Source: Lysinibacillus sp. KCTC 33748
GTDB taxonomy: Bacteria > Bacillota > Bacilli > Bacillales_A > Planococcaceae
Length of the DNA: 64,000 bases
Assembly: GCF_002237755.1 (NCBI RefSeq)
Contig: NZ_MWSJ01000008.1
Coordinates: 1 to 64,000 of the forward strand
Direction: 5' to 3'
The translations under genes were made by a program, and so were the position numbers. A model generated the notes under the pieces. The model was not told where the DNA came from, ran no database searches, and saw only the letters and a list, made by a program, of their open reading frames with translations. Position 1 is the stretch's first letter; every line of letters starts with the position of its first letter. Of the stretch, positions 45,150-54,247 are shown one piece after another.

Positions 45150-46254
45150 TATAGTGCAGCACAGAAGAAAATTAGAGCGCTCCCAAAATGTTAAGATACT
45201 GGCAAGCGTTATCGATTGGACAGTCGCCTTATATGTTGTTGTGCCTGCTCTAGTCATTGGCTTTTTCCTTTATAAAGACTTTATCATAAATATAAGTACC
45301 TCTTGGATCGTACATATACCGCTAGTTTTGTTTATTGTACTATTATTTATTATTACACGTATTGGAACTATTCGTACTTACTTGCAGCGAGCCGATCGTC
45401 TTTTTTTAATCCAAAACCGAAAACAAATGATACGCTTAAAACGAGCTGGCCTTTATTGGACGTTAAGTAAGCACCTAATTTTACTAGGTTCTGGCCTTAC
45501 TCTATTAGCGCCGATCTTTATAATCGTTCATCATGTAACGGTATTAGAATTGTTTTCTTTACTATTGCTACTATTTGCGACTAATTTTATGAAGTTACTT
45601 TTACAATTAAAGCTTCGTAAATGGCAGCAACTAGTAAGCACCATTTTCATGTGCATTCTCGGTACAGTTTGCTTTTTATATGTACATATTATTATTACTT
45701 CACTTATTTATCTAATTCTTCTTGCTTATTGCACTAGCTATTATAATAAACATTATATCTATAGCACTAAATTTTTTGATCAACAAGTGGAGCTCGATCA
45801 AGCAGCATTTTATAAATGGCAAAGTCTTTTATTCCAAATTGCTCCTGAGCTTCGAAGTCAGCTAGTACCAAAATTAAAAAAGCCTCGCCTATTATGGAAA
45901 AATTCAAAGAGCATGTTTCGACGTTCCGATTATTTTATAGAGGAATTAGTATGCAAAACGATGCTTCGCCAAAAACAGTATCGCTTAGGCTACCTTCGTT
46001 TTTTATTGAGTGGTATTGGGCTCATCATTCTTGTGCCAGCATGGGCGAAAATAATCATGCTTGGAATTCTTTATTTTACTTTACGGTCAATGATGCAATC
46101 GGTAATCCAGCAAATTTTAGAGCACAAAATTTGGTCAATCTTTCAAGTATCCAATGAACAAATTCATGCAGCTAGCAGGCGATTACTTAAGGGATTTGTA
46201 GATCTGCCGTTATTGTGTATCCTTATTATTTTTATTATTAGTCTTGTAAATTAA
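45142..46254 (+). CDS. ABC transporter permease (EcsB-like)
   Basis: A 370-aa membrane protein with about eight hydrophobic segments and long basic cytoplasmic stretches (KLERSQNVK; RLKRAGLYWTLSKHL). The ATG at 45142 overlaps the ATPase stop, giving translational coupling; an earlier in-frame ATG (45106) is less likely. Partner of the preceding ATPase. Confidence 0.82.
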   Translation: MTNIVQHRRKLERSQNVKILASVIDWTVALYVVVPALVIGFFLYKDFIINISTSWIVHIPLVLFIVLLFIITRIGTIRTYLQRADRLFLIQNRKQMIRLKRAGLYWTLSKHLILLGSGLTLLAPIFIIVHHVTVLELFSLLLLLFATNFMKLLLQLKLRKWQQLVSTIFMCILGTVCFLYVHIIITSLIYLILLAYCTSYYNKHYIYSTKFFDQQVELDQAAFYKWQSLLFQIAPELRSQLVPKLKKPRLLWKNSKSMFRRSDYFIEELVCKTMLRQKQYRLGYLRFLLSGIGLIILVPAWAKIIMLGILYFTLRSMMQSVIQQILEHKIWSIFQVSNEQIHAASRRLLKGFVDLPLLCILIIFIISLVN

Positions 46255-46275
46255 GGCTCATAACATGAGGTTAAT

Positions 46276-46427
46276 TTCCGTTCAGACTGGGCGCTTTGTA
46301 GCTGTCGCTACAGAAAACATTTGTCGTTGGTCACGAAGGCGTTATCACAGGACGTGATGCTTTTAGCCTTCGTTCGTCTAGATCGCTGATTCCCAAGGAG
46401 TCGCCCAGTCGTAACGAAGATCAACTT
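46276..46427. repeat. Family B hairpin-mosaic repeat, copy 4
   Basis: Complete copy: inverted ends CAGACTGGGCGC / GTCGCCCAGTCG, then GTAGCTGTCGCTAC, CAGAAAACATTTG, and the core GTTGGTCACGAAGGCG with ATCACAGGACGTGAT and GCCTTCGTTC. Lies between convergent genes. Confidence 0.8.
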
Positions 46428-46524
46428 TTATATAAATGGTATGTGTTTTAACAAATATCATCCTCTTTTTTTGATTGTCCAAATGAAACAGGTGCCAGCT
46501 TAGTTTGCTCGCACCTGTTGTTTA

Positions 46525-47562
46525 TTATCTATTATCTTCCATTCCTTGTAGAAGCATTTTTCTAAATTCCTGTGCTTGGTCAGCTTTAATGGCTACTTTG
46601 TTAAAACGTTTTTTAATACCCAGCATAAAAGTCACTTCCATAGGCTCCTTCATTTTTAATATAAACTGTGGATATACCGCTTCAAAATCACGTGCTATAA
46701 AATCAATTGTATCTTTGGATAATTTTCGTTCCAACTGTTCCTTATCCTCAATAAGCTCCTCAATCTGATCAAAGCGAATTTCTGCTCGTTTCATCAACCC
46801 TAATGACAAATACAGTTTTTCAGGTGTTACATGAACAGGATTTAAACGAATGGCTTGCATATCCGCTATAAAAAAGAGGACAGAGTATACGTTTAAAATA
46901 AGCAATAGAATAGAAAGAACAAGTGATTTCTCATGTAACCACCAATGAATCCCTATTGTTTCAATGGCGATTCCATGGATTAGCATAATAATAAAGGCAA
47001 TATAGCTCGAATTTTTATGCAAGGTTAATCCAGGTCGCTCTTTTCTTTTCCAGCTTGCAAAAGCGTAATAAAACACTAAAAAATCTGTGCAAAGTAGTTG
47101 GATAATAGGATGCTTCGGTGCATGTTTTTCAACTGCTTTTGGAAATGAAAACAAATCTGGTAAAGTAGTTGATCGTACATCCGCTAAAATTCTTGGCATA
47201 TAGCGAACAAGCGTTGCAATGATTAAAATTTCTAATAGAATAATCGTACCTTCAATCGCAAACCCAGCCCAAGTCACCGCAACAAATGGCTGTAGATGTT
47301 CTATTGGAATAATAAAACGGGCTGCAATACAACCAGATGCTGCTAAAAGCACTGCTTGTTTTATAGAAAACTTTCGTTTATAAAGCAGAAATAAAGCAGG
47401 CATAATAAGGACAAAATCAATTAATGAGCCCAAAACAACGCCATTTGTTTCAGGTGGTAAAATGGATGCGCCGAGCCCAGTGTTATAAAGCGCAAAATTA
47501 CTGGCAAGTACGACTAACAAAAATGCTAGCCAAATATTTTGCTTTTTCTTTAATGCAATCAT
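46525..47562 (-). CDS. Integral membrane protein of unknown function
   Basis: A 345-aa protein with about eight membrane segments in residues 5-240 and a soluble C-terminal tail (~residues 245-345; charged, KLSKDTIDFIARDF, KMKEPMEVTFMLGIKKRF). Relatives in Bacilli carry inconsistent names. GGGAGAG precedes ATG 47562. It begins one base after the MarR gene stop, so the two are co-expressed. Confidence 0.78.
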   Translation of the reverse strand: MIALKKKQNIWLAFLLVVLASNFALYNTGLGASILPPETNGVVLGSLIDFVLIMPALFLLYKRKFSIKQAVLLAASGCIAARFIIPIEHLQPFVAVTWAGFAIEGTIILLEILIIATLVRYMPRILADVRSTTLPDLFSFPKAVEKHAPKHPIIQLLCTDFLVFYYAFASWKRKERPGLTLHKNSSYIAFIIMLIHGIAIETIGIHWWLHEKSLVLSILLLILNVYSVLFFIADMQAIRLNPVHVTPEKLYLSLGLMKRAEIRFDQIEELIEDKEQLERKLSKDTIDFIARDFEAVYPQFILKMKEPMEVTFMLGIKKRFNKVAIKADQAQEFRKMLLQGMEDNR

Positions 47563-47563
47563 G

Positions 47564-48046
47564 TTAAATCTCTCCCTTATCATTTATTTCATGTATTATT
47601 CCTTCCTTTAATACAATTTGGTTTAACTTCTGAACAATCTCTTTTAATTGCACGATCTCATTTATCTCTAGTTTTGAATAATACCTCGAGATAATAAATC
47701 GTTTTATTTCTTCCTCTCTTTCAAAATACTTAATGCCTGACGTCTCAAGGCTCACAAATATTTCACGTCTATTTTCCGGATTAATGCTCCGGGATACATA
47801 GTGCTGTTCCTCAAGTTTACTAACTAGCTGTCCGACCGCACTAGAAGTTATATTCATATAACTCGCAATTTGCCCAATCGTCACGAGCCTATTTTTGTTA
47901 ATAAAGTCTAATAAAATTATTTGTTTAGGAGAAAGTTCATCACTGATTAGATTTTGATGTAGCTTTATGAAATGACTATCCATCGAATAAATAGCATCAT
48001 TTATCTCCTCCACAAGCTTATAAATAAATTCTTCATCCTTTGCCAA
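47564..48046 (-). CDS. MarR-family transcriptional regulator
   Basis: A 160-aa winged-helix regulator: QIILLDFINKNRLVTIGQIA, MNITSSAVGQLVSKLEEQHYV, and the wing RSINPENRREIFVSLE. It probably represses itself and the membrane protein through the large inverted repeat 18 bp upstream of its start. Confidence 0.88.
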   Translation of the reverse strand: MAKDEEFIYKLVEEINDAIYSMDSHFIKLHQNLISDELSPKQIILLDFINKNRLVTIGQIASYMNITSSAVGQLVSKLEEQHYVSRSINPENRREIFVSLETSGIKYFEREEEIKRFIISRYYSKLEINEIVQLKEIVQKLNQIVLKEGIIHEINDKGEI

Positions 48047-48063
48047 AACTCATTCATTCCTTT

Positions 48064-48107
48064 AAGTAAAGTTAATAGTAAAGGTATCTTTACTATTAAC
48101 TTTACTT
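48064..48107. promoter_or_regulatory. Perfect 20-bp inverted repeat upstream of marR-type gene
   Basis: AAGTAAAGTTAATAGTAAAG, 4-bp centre GTAT, then its exact reverse complement. Within each arm TAAAGTTAATAGTAAAG contains smaller repeats. It lies 18-61 bp upstream of the MarR start. Confidence 0.7.
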
Positions 48108-48248
48108 TATTTTATATGGTTATTATTGTCAATAGATTCAGCAATAAAGTGAGGGAGCTAATCCTTTAATTTTCAAAAACTTTTCACATGTCTTAACAGA
48201 ACCAGATGCTTATTCCAACTATCGAGACATTAAGAATGGCAAAATAAA

Positions 48249-48270
48249 AGACCTCCTGATTAAGAGGTCT
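48249..48270 (-). terminator. Terminator of the lipoprotein gene
   Basis: Stem AGACCTC/GAGGTCT with an 8-nt loop, followed on the minus strand by TTTTATTTT. Confidence 0.75.
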
Positions 48271-48283
48271 AGTTTTAACATCC

Positions 48284-48682
48284 TTATTTTTCTTCGATAT
48301 CTAATTGTTCGTAATAATTCTCTACAATTGGATAAATATCTGGGTTTGAGTCGTAATAGGTATTTTCAATTTTACTAAGCGTAAATATAAATTCTTTTTC
48401 GCCATCAAAAAGAGCAAGTCCATATCGCCAGCCTGTTCGTTCTTCTTGATTATCTTGGGGAGTAAACTTTATATCTTTAATCAAATTTAGCAATTCACCA
48501 ATTTGTTCTTGCTTTGTAATCGTTTTAGAATAACCAGTTGAACCATCTTGAATGATTGCTTTATCTACATTTTCAATTTTTGCATCCTTATAAAATTCTT
48601 CTAATGTTTGCGTTTTTGCAATTGAGCAAGAAGAAAGTAAAACTAGTAATGCGAATAAAAACAGGAACATAGATTTTTTCAT
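48284..48682 (-). CDS. Putative lipoprotein of unknown function
   Basis: A 132-aa protein with a lipoprotein signal: MKKSMFLFLFALLVLL then lipobox SSC at residue ~19. The mature part has no recognised domain; it contains a TGWRYGLALFDGEKEFIFTL strand region. Monocistronic. Confidence 0.78.
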   Translation of the reverse strand: MKKSMFLFLFALLVLLSSCSIAKTQTLEEFYKDAKIENVDKAIIQDGSTGYSKTITKQEQIGELLNLIKDIKFTPQDNQEERTGWRYGLALFDGEKEFIFTLSKIENTYYDSNPDIYPIVENYYEQLDIEEK

Positions 48683-48822
48683 TGAGCCACCTCCAAGTTT
48701 ATTCTATTCACTATTATTAAATTACAAATAGGTACATTAAGAAATAGATATCCCTATTTCATTAAATTAAGATGAAGCGATTCATTGCAAGAGCGCGTAT
48801 TCAATACTGTTCCAATTCAATA

Positions 48823-49707
48823 CTATCCTTTATCAAAAAACTGTTTACGATAAACATATGGGGAGTATCCTGTATATTTTTTAAATTGTTCAATATAGTA
48901 ACTTACTGTACTGAAGCCTGTAGTTGTAGCAATTGTAGTGATGGATTGCTCACTATCACGTAATAGCTCCATACTTTTACGAAGACGATAGTGTAATAAA
49001 TATGTGAATGGTGTCATACCGACCATTTTTTTGAAAAAGCGACTACATTCTGCACGACTTAAAAAAACATGTGCAGCTAAACTTTCTAAAAATATCTTTT
49101 CCTGATAATAAGTATGTAAATAATCAAGCATATCCTTCGCTCGTTCATGCTGGACAATAATTGCTGGATCCAGTATTTCTTCTGTTAGCATTGATTGTGA
49201 CAAAATAGTTTCCCAAATGACTAATAGCTCTCTCCATACCTTTAGCTCATAAAAAACAGCTTGTTCTTGTAGTAATTTAGCCACGATGTCTACTTTTTGC
49301 GCCAATTGGCCAGAAAGCTTGACATAAGGCAGTCTATTGTTCGTTATATAAGGCAGTACATATTTAGTGGCAAAAATACTGTCCTTATGTCCACCTAATA
49401 GCAACGGGTCCACGTTAATACACAAAATTGTAGCCTGTTCTACTTGAAAAGGCTTTGCTTCATGTAAGCCTGATGCATTGACAAATAGTCCCTCCCCCGC
49501 CTCAAGTACAAAAACATCTGCTCCTACACGATATTCCACAAAACCACTTTTCACATAGACAAATTGAATTTCCTTATGCCAATGTAACGGTAAAAAATCT
49601 AAACGATCTAATCGCAAAAGCGTCTCATATAGTGCAACTGGAAATTCCTTCGTCCCATGTAACGTTAGTTCTTGTAAATCCTTTGCAATTCTAATATGTG
49701 TTAACAT
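48823..49707 (-). CDS. AraC-family transcriptional regulator
   Basis: About 294 aa. An N-terminal cupin sensor (LPLHWHKEIQFVYVKSGFVEY, GEGLFVNASG) is followed by the two-HTH AraC domain (ESLAAHVFLSRAECSRFFKKM ... ITTIATTTGFSTVSYYIEQFKKYTG). It is divergent from the EamA transporter gene and likely controls it. A GTG three bases upstream is an equally placed start. Confidence 0.9.
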   Translation of the reverse strand: MLTHIRIAKDLQELTLHGTKEFPVALYETLLRLDRLDFLPLHWHKEIQFVYVKSGFVEYRVGADVFVLEAGEGLFVNASGLHEAKPFQVEQATILCINVDPLLLGGHKDSIFATKYVLPYITNNRLPYVKLSGQLAQKVDIVAKLLQEQAVFYELKVWRELLVIWETILSQSMLTEEILDPAIIVQHERAKDMLDYLHTYYQEKIFLESLAAHVFLSRAECSRFFKKMVGMTPFTYLLHYRLRKSMELLRDSEQSITTIATTTGFSTVSYYIEQFKKYTGYSPYVYRKQFFDKG

Positions 49708-49820
49708 CACTACTTAGCTCACCTCAATATATTGATATTATTAACCCTTTAAATCGATATTTTTTACGTCAAACATTTTTTATAATTTCTTTATATTGAT
49801 AGTTTAGGAGATGTTTTAAG

Positions 49821-50738
49821 TTGAATCAATCATCACAGAAAAATCGTACGCTTGGTTTTATGCTCGTCATTCTAGGGGCAAGCTTTTGGGGTATTGGTGG
49901 TACCGTCGCTCAAAAGCTTTTTCAGCAGGAAAATATAGAGGTTGGCTGGCTCGTTTCCAGTCGTCTTCTTTTAGCTGGCCTATTGCTCATTACTGCCTAT
50001 AAACTTACACACCGCAAAGAGTCTATTTTTGTGATGTGGCGTACAAAGCAAAATGCTTTTAGACAAATTTTATTTAGTTTATTAGGAATGCTGGCGGTTC
50101 AATATACTTATATGATGTCGATTGCTATAGGTAATTCAGCTGTTGCGACTTTATTGCAATATTTAGCACCACTTTTTATTATGGCCTATTATTTAATAAC
50201 GAAGCACAGTCAATTGACAAGGCAGGATGGAATCGCTGTAACTTTTACACTTGTTGGTACTTTTTTATTACTAACAAATGGCTCGTTGTCTACACTTTCT
50301 GTACCTGCGACGGCCGTGTTTTGGGGGATTTTATCTGGTCTTTCGGCTGCTTTTTATACGTTATATGCAGTCCCACTTTTACAGCAATTTCACTCATTGT
50401 TAGTTGTAGGCTGGTCAATGCTTATTGGTGGTATTGTGATGAGCTTTTTCCATCAACCGTGGCAAATTGATGTGTCAAACTGGGCATTGTCGACTATCGC
50501 TTATTTTTTGTTTATCGTTATATTTGGGACAATGCTAGCATTTTGGTTTTATATTGCTAGTTTGAATTATTTATCGCCTAAAGAGACTAGTTTACTTGGT
50601 AGTCTGGAGCCCCTAACAGCTGTTATAACAAGTGTGCTTTGGCTTAAAATTACCTTCGGAGGTTTTCAATTTATTGGGACAATCCTTATTCTCTGCATGA
50701 TTTTATATCTTACAGTTTTTCAAAGAAAGCAATCATAG
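49821..50738 (+). CDS. EamA/DMT-family transporter
   Basis: A 305-aa protein with ten hydrophobic segments, two EamA repeats (GASFWGIGGTVAQKLF; FWGILSGLSAAFYTLYAVPLL). TTG start at 49821 with TAGGAG 10 nt upstream. Metabolite exporter of unknown substrate, divergent from the AraC regulator. Confidence 0.87.
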   Translation: MNQSSQKNRTLGFMLVILGASFWGIGGTVAQKLFQQENIEVGWLVSSRLLLAGLLLITAYKLTHRKESIFVMWRTKQNAFRQILFSLLGMLAVQYTYMMSIAIGNSAVATLLQYLAPLFIMAYYLITKHSQLTRQDGIAVTFTLVGTFLLLTNGSLSTLSVPATAVFWGILSGLSAAFYTLYAVPLLQQFHSLLVVGWSMLIGGIVMSFFHQPWQIDVSNWALSTIAYFLFIVIFGTMLAFWFYIASLNYLSPKETSLLGSLEPLTAVITSVLWLKITFGGFQFIGTILILCMILYLTVFQRKQS

Positions 50739-50901
50739 GAAGGTTTAATAAATCCGGATTTATTTCGCACCTTAGACTCAAAAATCTACGAATCCATACA
50801 TAAAATTTACATATGCTGAACTTTTCATTAGCAGAGGAAATTTTAGTTTGCATCTATGCATATACAAAGTTCACTGACCATGAACGCTGGAAAAATAAAA
50901 A

Positions 50902-50926
50902 GCGCGATCTTTACTGATCGCACTTT
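50902..50926 (-). terminator. Terminator of the second lysE-type gene
   Basis: Stem GCGATC/GATCGC with 6-nt loop. On the minus strand it is followed by GCTTTTTATTTTT. Confidence 0.75.
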
Positions 50927-50928
50927 TC

Positions 50929-51561
50929 TCATATATAGCTCTTTATAGCTTGTATAAATTCATAAATAAAATATCCAGCAAATCCTATTAGTAATACGCC
51001 CGCTACCATTGTAAGCGACTTAATGACTTTACGACTCATCGCTTTTCGAGTAACCGAAACAATGGCCATCAAGCTTATATCATGTAACAATATGCCACTC
51101 AGAACACCTGCAGCAATCACTAGAAAGTTCGATGACTCCCCTTGCCCATATGATTTGGCTAGTACAACACCGAAAACGTTTACCCAGAATACTAGATTTC
51201 CAGGCGAAATTGCAACTAGTAAACCATTACGATAAGAAGTAAAAAATGATTTTGTCACTTTCTCTCCTACAAGCGTAATATCTTGATCAGCATTTTTGAT
51301 AGAATCTAGTCCTAAAAGGAATAAAAATCCAGCCCCTATAATCCACATAGGGATTTGAATGATAGGCATTGCTAAAATGGAAGCTAGCCCCATATATAAC
51401 GCAAAAACCAGTACAACATCAATTGTCATACCACCAAGTCCGACAGCCCAACCGTGCATAAACCCATTTTTTAGTCCTTGCTTTGTCATTTCTACTGTAA
51501 TGGCCCCAACAGGCATGGCAATCGCAAGTCCTACCAACACATACGCTACATATAAACTCAA
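50929..51561 (-). CDS. LysE/RhtB-family exporter (second)
   Basis: About 210 aa with six membrane segments. VGLAIAMPVGAITVEMTKQGL and AISPGNLVFWVNVFGVVLA are family signatures. Start is uncertain: TTG 51561 puts the first membrane segment right at the N-terminus and follows AAGAAGTG; an ATG at 51597 or 51651 would add a basic, RBS-less leader. Confidence 0.83.
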   Translation of the reverse strand: MSLYVAYVLVGLAIAMPVGAITVEMTKQGLKNGFMHGWAVGLGGMTIDVVLVFALYMGLASILAMPIIQIPMWIIGAGFLFLLGLDSIKNADQDITLVGEKVTKSFFTSYRNGLLVAISPGNLVFWVNVFGVVLAKSYGQGESSNFLVIAAGVLSGILLHDISLMAIVSVTRKAMSRKVIKSLTMVAGVLLIGFAGYFIYEFIQAIKSYI

Positions 51562-51651
51562 ATAAACACTTCTTTCATGCAATAGAATATGTTTCATACG
51601 TCCGTTTATAGTTGTATTATAGCATAAAAATACATAATTAGAACATTTCAC

Positions 51652-51975
51652 TAATATTTATTCATTTTTACGTTATTATTTTATAAATCATTTGTATGAT
51701 GGTATTGGGTGACCTATTCCGATTGCTATTCACTTTTTTTGATGCCTATAACCAATTTTTGGTGGTGCTTTATAGTACACCGAGCTCAAAGTGTAGACCT
51801 AAACTTAAGATGGGGTCTTCAATATAATAGAAGTTATAATGAATGAAGGACTAATAAACGATTACAGTAGACTGGAATTATATAAAATTTGGACAGATAG
51901 ACCTTTGCCAGTTTGCTTAATAAAGTGGGAGTCGACCGCAGATGATACGGTTCGACTCCTTTTTTTAGAGGAAAC
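51652..51975. other. 324-bp spacer with plus-strand terminator
   Basis: No gene seen. A strong hairpin plus T-run lies at 51928-51966 on the plus strand, though no plus-strand gene precedes it. This suggests a lost gene or an RNA. Confidence 0.5.
51928..51966 (+). terminator. Intrinsic terminator, plus strand, without an upstream gene
   Basis: Stem GGAGTCGACC/GGTTCGACTCC followed by seven T residues. Nothing upstream on this strand is recognisable as a gene. Confidence 0.7.
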
Positions 51976-52989
51976 TCAATAAATTTTTTCCCAAGAATAC
52001 GATCTATATGGAGATGGCGTAACATAAAGAGAATTGTTCCTTTTAACAAATGTGAAATATGCTTCGCCCTTCTCTGTGGACGATACCCATTTGTACTCCT
52101 CTCGAAGAGTACCTTTACCTGATAATACTCCAGGGCCACCAAATATTTTGACTACTTCATCATAGGTCATGCCTTCTTTAATAGTAGCAGTACTTTCAGC
52201 TGTAACATCTGGGTAGCTTAAAATGGGTAGCTCCTTTCCTTTATAGATTATCATATTTAAATAATTTGTTTTAATGGGCCCAGATATTATAATTTGATTG
52301 GCGCCATCATGGAATGATTCTAGAGCCCCAAATAAGTCAACACTAGGCTTTTTAGCAAAAAGATAATCAAGATCGCTTGAGTTAAAATGATCAGCATCAA
52401 GAGCTAGAAATTTTTCATAATTAACTGTTGGCTTACCAAAATCTCTCACCTTACGCAATTCTTTATCATAAACATCCTTTTCAAAATCAGATGGGATCAA
52501 GTTCACACCTAAACTAGAAATATATATATCTGTGTTTTGGTAATCCCAACGGACATCTATACCAAGCAGTTCCCCTATAAATCTTAAAGGGACTACAGTT
52601 CTTCCATTAATAATCTGACTAGGTACATCTGATAGAATATGTTCTACATCTTCGACACCGTTATTATTCAAATAAGAACTTGAAGTTATAGTAGCCGTTT
52701 TTTGACCAATTGGTAAGACAACAGTGTAGTTAGTGTGTTCGATAGAATAAACAATAGTGAATACTTTCTTTTTCGAATCCCATTTCACACCATTCCCTAA
52801 ATATTCAGATACAAATCGAAGTGGTACAAAAGTTCGATCATTTTTTATTATAGGTTTTTGATCCAATATTACTTCTTTGGTGTTTACAAATACTTTAATA
52901 GAGTCGTTAGCACTAGCAGTATTATGAGATGTAAACAAAAAGGTTGTTGTAATGAAAGCTATTAAAACAATATTATATCTTTTAAACAT
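51976..52989 (-). CDS. Secreted stalk-domain (copper amine oxidase N-like) protein
   Basis: A 337-aa protein with a signal peptide (VLIAFITTTFLFTSHNTASA, cut near residue 27). Two stalk repeats follow: KPIIKNDRTFVPLRFVSEYLG and NGRTVVPLRFIGELLGIDVRW. The C-terminal ~80 residues resemble a BamE-type fold (GMTYDEVVKIFGGPG). Such proteins sit at the cell surface; exact role unknown. Confidence 0.82.
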   Translation of the reverse strand: MFKRYNIVLIAFITTTFLFTSHNTASANDSIKVFVNTKEVILDQKPIIKNDRTFVPLRFVSEYLGNGVKWDSKKKVFTIVYSIEHTNYTVVLPIGQKTATITSSSYLNNNGVEDVEHILSDVPSQIINGRTVVPLRFIGELLGIDVRWDYQNTDIYISSLGVNLIPSDFEKDVYDKELRKVRDFGKPTVNYEKFLALDADHFNSSDLDYLFAKKPSVDLFGALESFHDGANQIIISGPIKTNYLNMIIYKGKELPILSYPDVTAESTATIKEGMTYDEVVKIFGGPGVLSGKGTLREEYKWVSSTEKGEAYFTFVKRNNSLYVTPSPYRSYSWEKIY

Positions 52990-53222
52990 CTTTCTCTCCT
53001 TTTAAATCATAATTTATTATAAATACTTCTAATAAGAGCTGTTCAAAAATAATATCGGATTTTACCTTCTTTATTTTATAGAAAGATTAAATGGTACATG
53101 ATAAAGATTTTGGTTATCTTTAAATTTGATAATAGGAATGGATTAGACCTTATTTAATAAAGTCCAAATCATCAGTAAATATGATGAGGAGAATGGGATC
53201 TTAAGTAAGTGCGGTTAAAAAT

Positions 53223-53270
53223 AGAACCACCATAGAACGTTGTCGTGACAATGTTCTTGGTGGTTCTTTT
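53223..53270. terminator. Terminator-like hairpin
   Basis: Long stem AGAACCACC...GGTGGTTCT with inner AGAAC/GTTCT and TTGTC/GACAA pairs and a following T5 on the plus strand. The 373-bp spacer 52990-53362 shows no gene otherwise. Confidence 0.65.
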
Positions 53271-53362
53271 TGAAAAGATTCAACCAAATTCAACTAAATA
53301 CTTGGTCAAAGCTCGAAAATCTTATGCTACTATTAATTTCGACTTAGACTTTAAAATTTACT

Positions 53363-54235
53363 TTATTTCTTTAAACAATAACTCCATAAAGTCGCTTTCT
53401 TTTTAAATCCAGCTTTAAAATAAACGTGATTTGCCTGATCATTTTGATTATCTACATTTAGTGTTATTTGAGTGATTTCATTAAATCGAAACATTTCTGT
53501 TAAAACTTCTTTTAGTAGCTTGGTCCCTATTCCTTTGCCTCTGTATTCAGGATTGATAGCTATATATTCTAAATGGGCTTCTTTTGCTGTTAAGTCCATC
53601 TCAAAATAAGCATATCCTTGAACGACCCCATCCATTTCCATAATTCTTAAAACATTTTCTTTATTTAATTGAACTCTCTTTAAAATTGTATCTGCATCGT
53701 AATACGTTTTTGAAAATGCATTTGAATGAATCTTTTTAAATTGCTCATAGTCTGATGTTTTATAATAACGACTAGTAATAGCAACTACAGTTTCAAAGGA
53801 ATCTTTCGAAACTCCAAGTAATAAATGCTCACCTGTTTTATTGGCGTTTATTTGCTCCAGAAATGCTAATTGTCGAGTATTCAGCTCATTAATGAAGAAA
53901 TAAAAGTTCGAAATTTGTGGATATGTCTGCTGCAATGTGCAAAGTAATTTCTCTTGGATCGTTACATCTTCATCTATAGAAAATGGTCCCCACACTTCAG
54001 TTGAATCGCCGTCTATATCTAATCCAATAAGTGCTTGTATATGTTCATTATCGAAAGCAGCTACAATCGATGTAAAATTACCATCGATAAAATCTTCCTG
54101 TAATGTACTCAATAGTTCTTGTTCATTTTGACCACAATACCCAATGTTATGTTGTTCTTCGATATTTAGCTGTGCAATAAAATGGGCAACTTCCTTTAAC
54201 TCGGTTGGGTAAATTCTTTTTATTGTGTAACACAT
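53363..54235 (-). CDS. GNAT-family N-acetyltransferase (two-domain)
   Basis: A 290-aa protein. The C-terminal half is a GNAT domain with LEYIAINPEYRGKGIGTKLLKEV (acetyl-CoA loop RGKGIG) and NVDNQNDQANHVYFKAGF. The N-terminal half looks like a degenerate second GNAT fold. Substrate unknown. It lies 12 bp after the broken S41 gene and is probably co-transcribed. Confidence 0.83.
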   Translation of the reverse strand: MCYTIKRIYPTELKEVAHFIAQLNIEEQHNIGYCGQNEQELLSTLQEDFIDGNFTSIVAAFDNEHIQALIGLDIDGDSTEVWGPFSIDEDVTIQEKLLCTLQQTYPQISNFYFFINELNTRQLAFLEQINANKTGEHLLLGVSKDSFETVVAITSRYYKTSDYEQFKKIHSNAFSKTYYDADTILKRVQLNKENVLRIMEMDGVVQGYAYFEMDLTAKEAHLEYIAINPEYRGKGIGTKLLKEVLTEMFRFNEITQITLNVDNQNDQANHVYFKAGFKKKATLWSYCLKK

Positions 54236-54247
54236 ATCGCAATCTCC

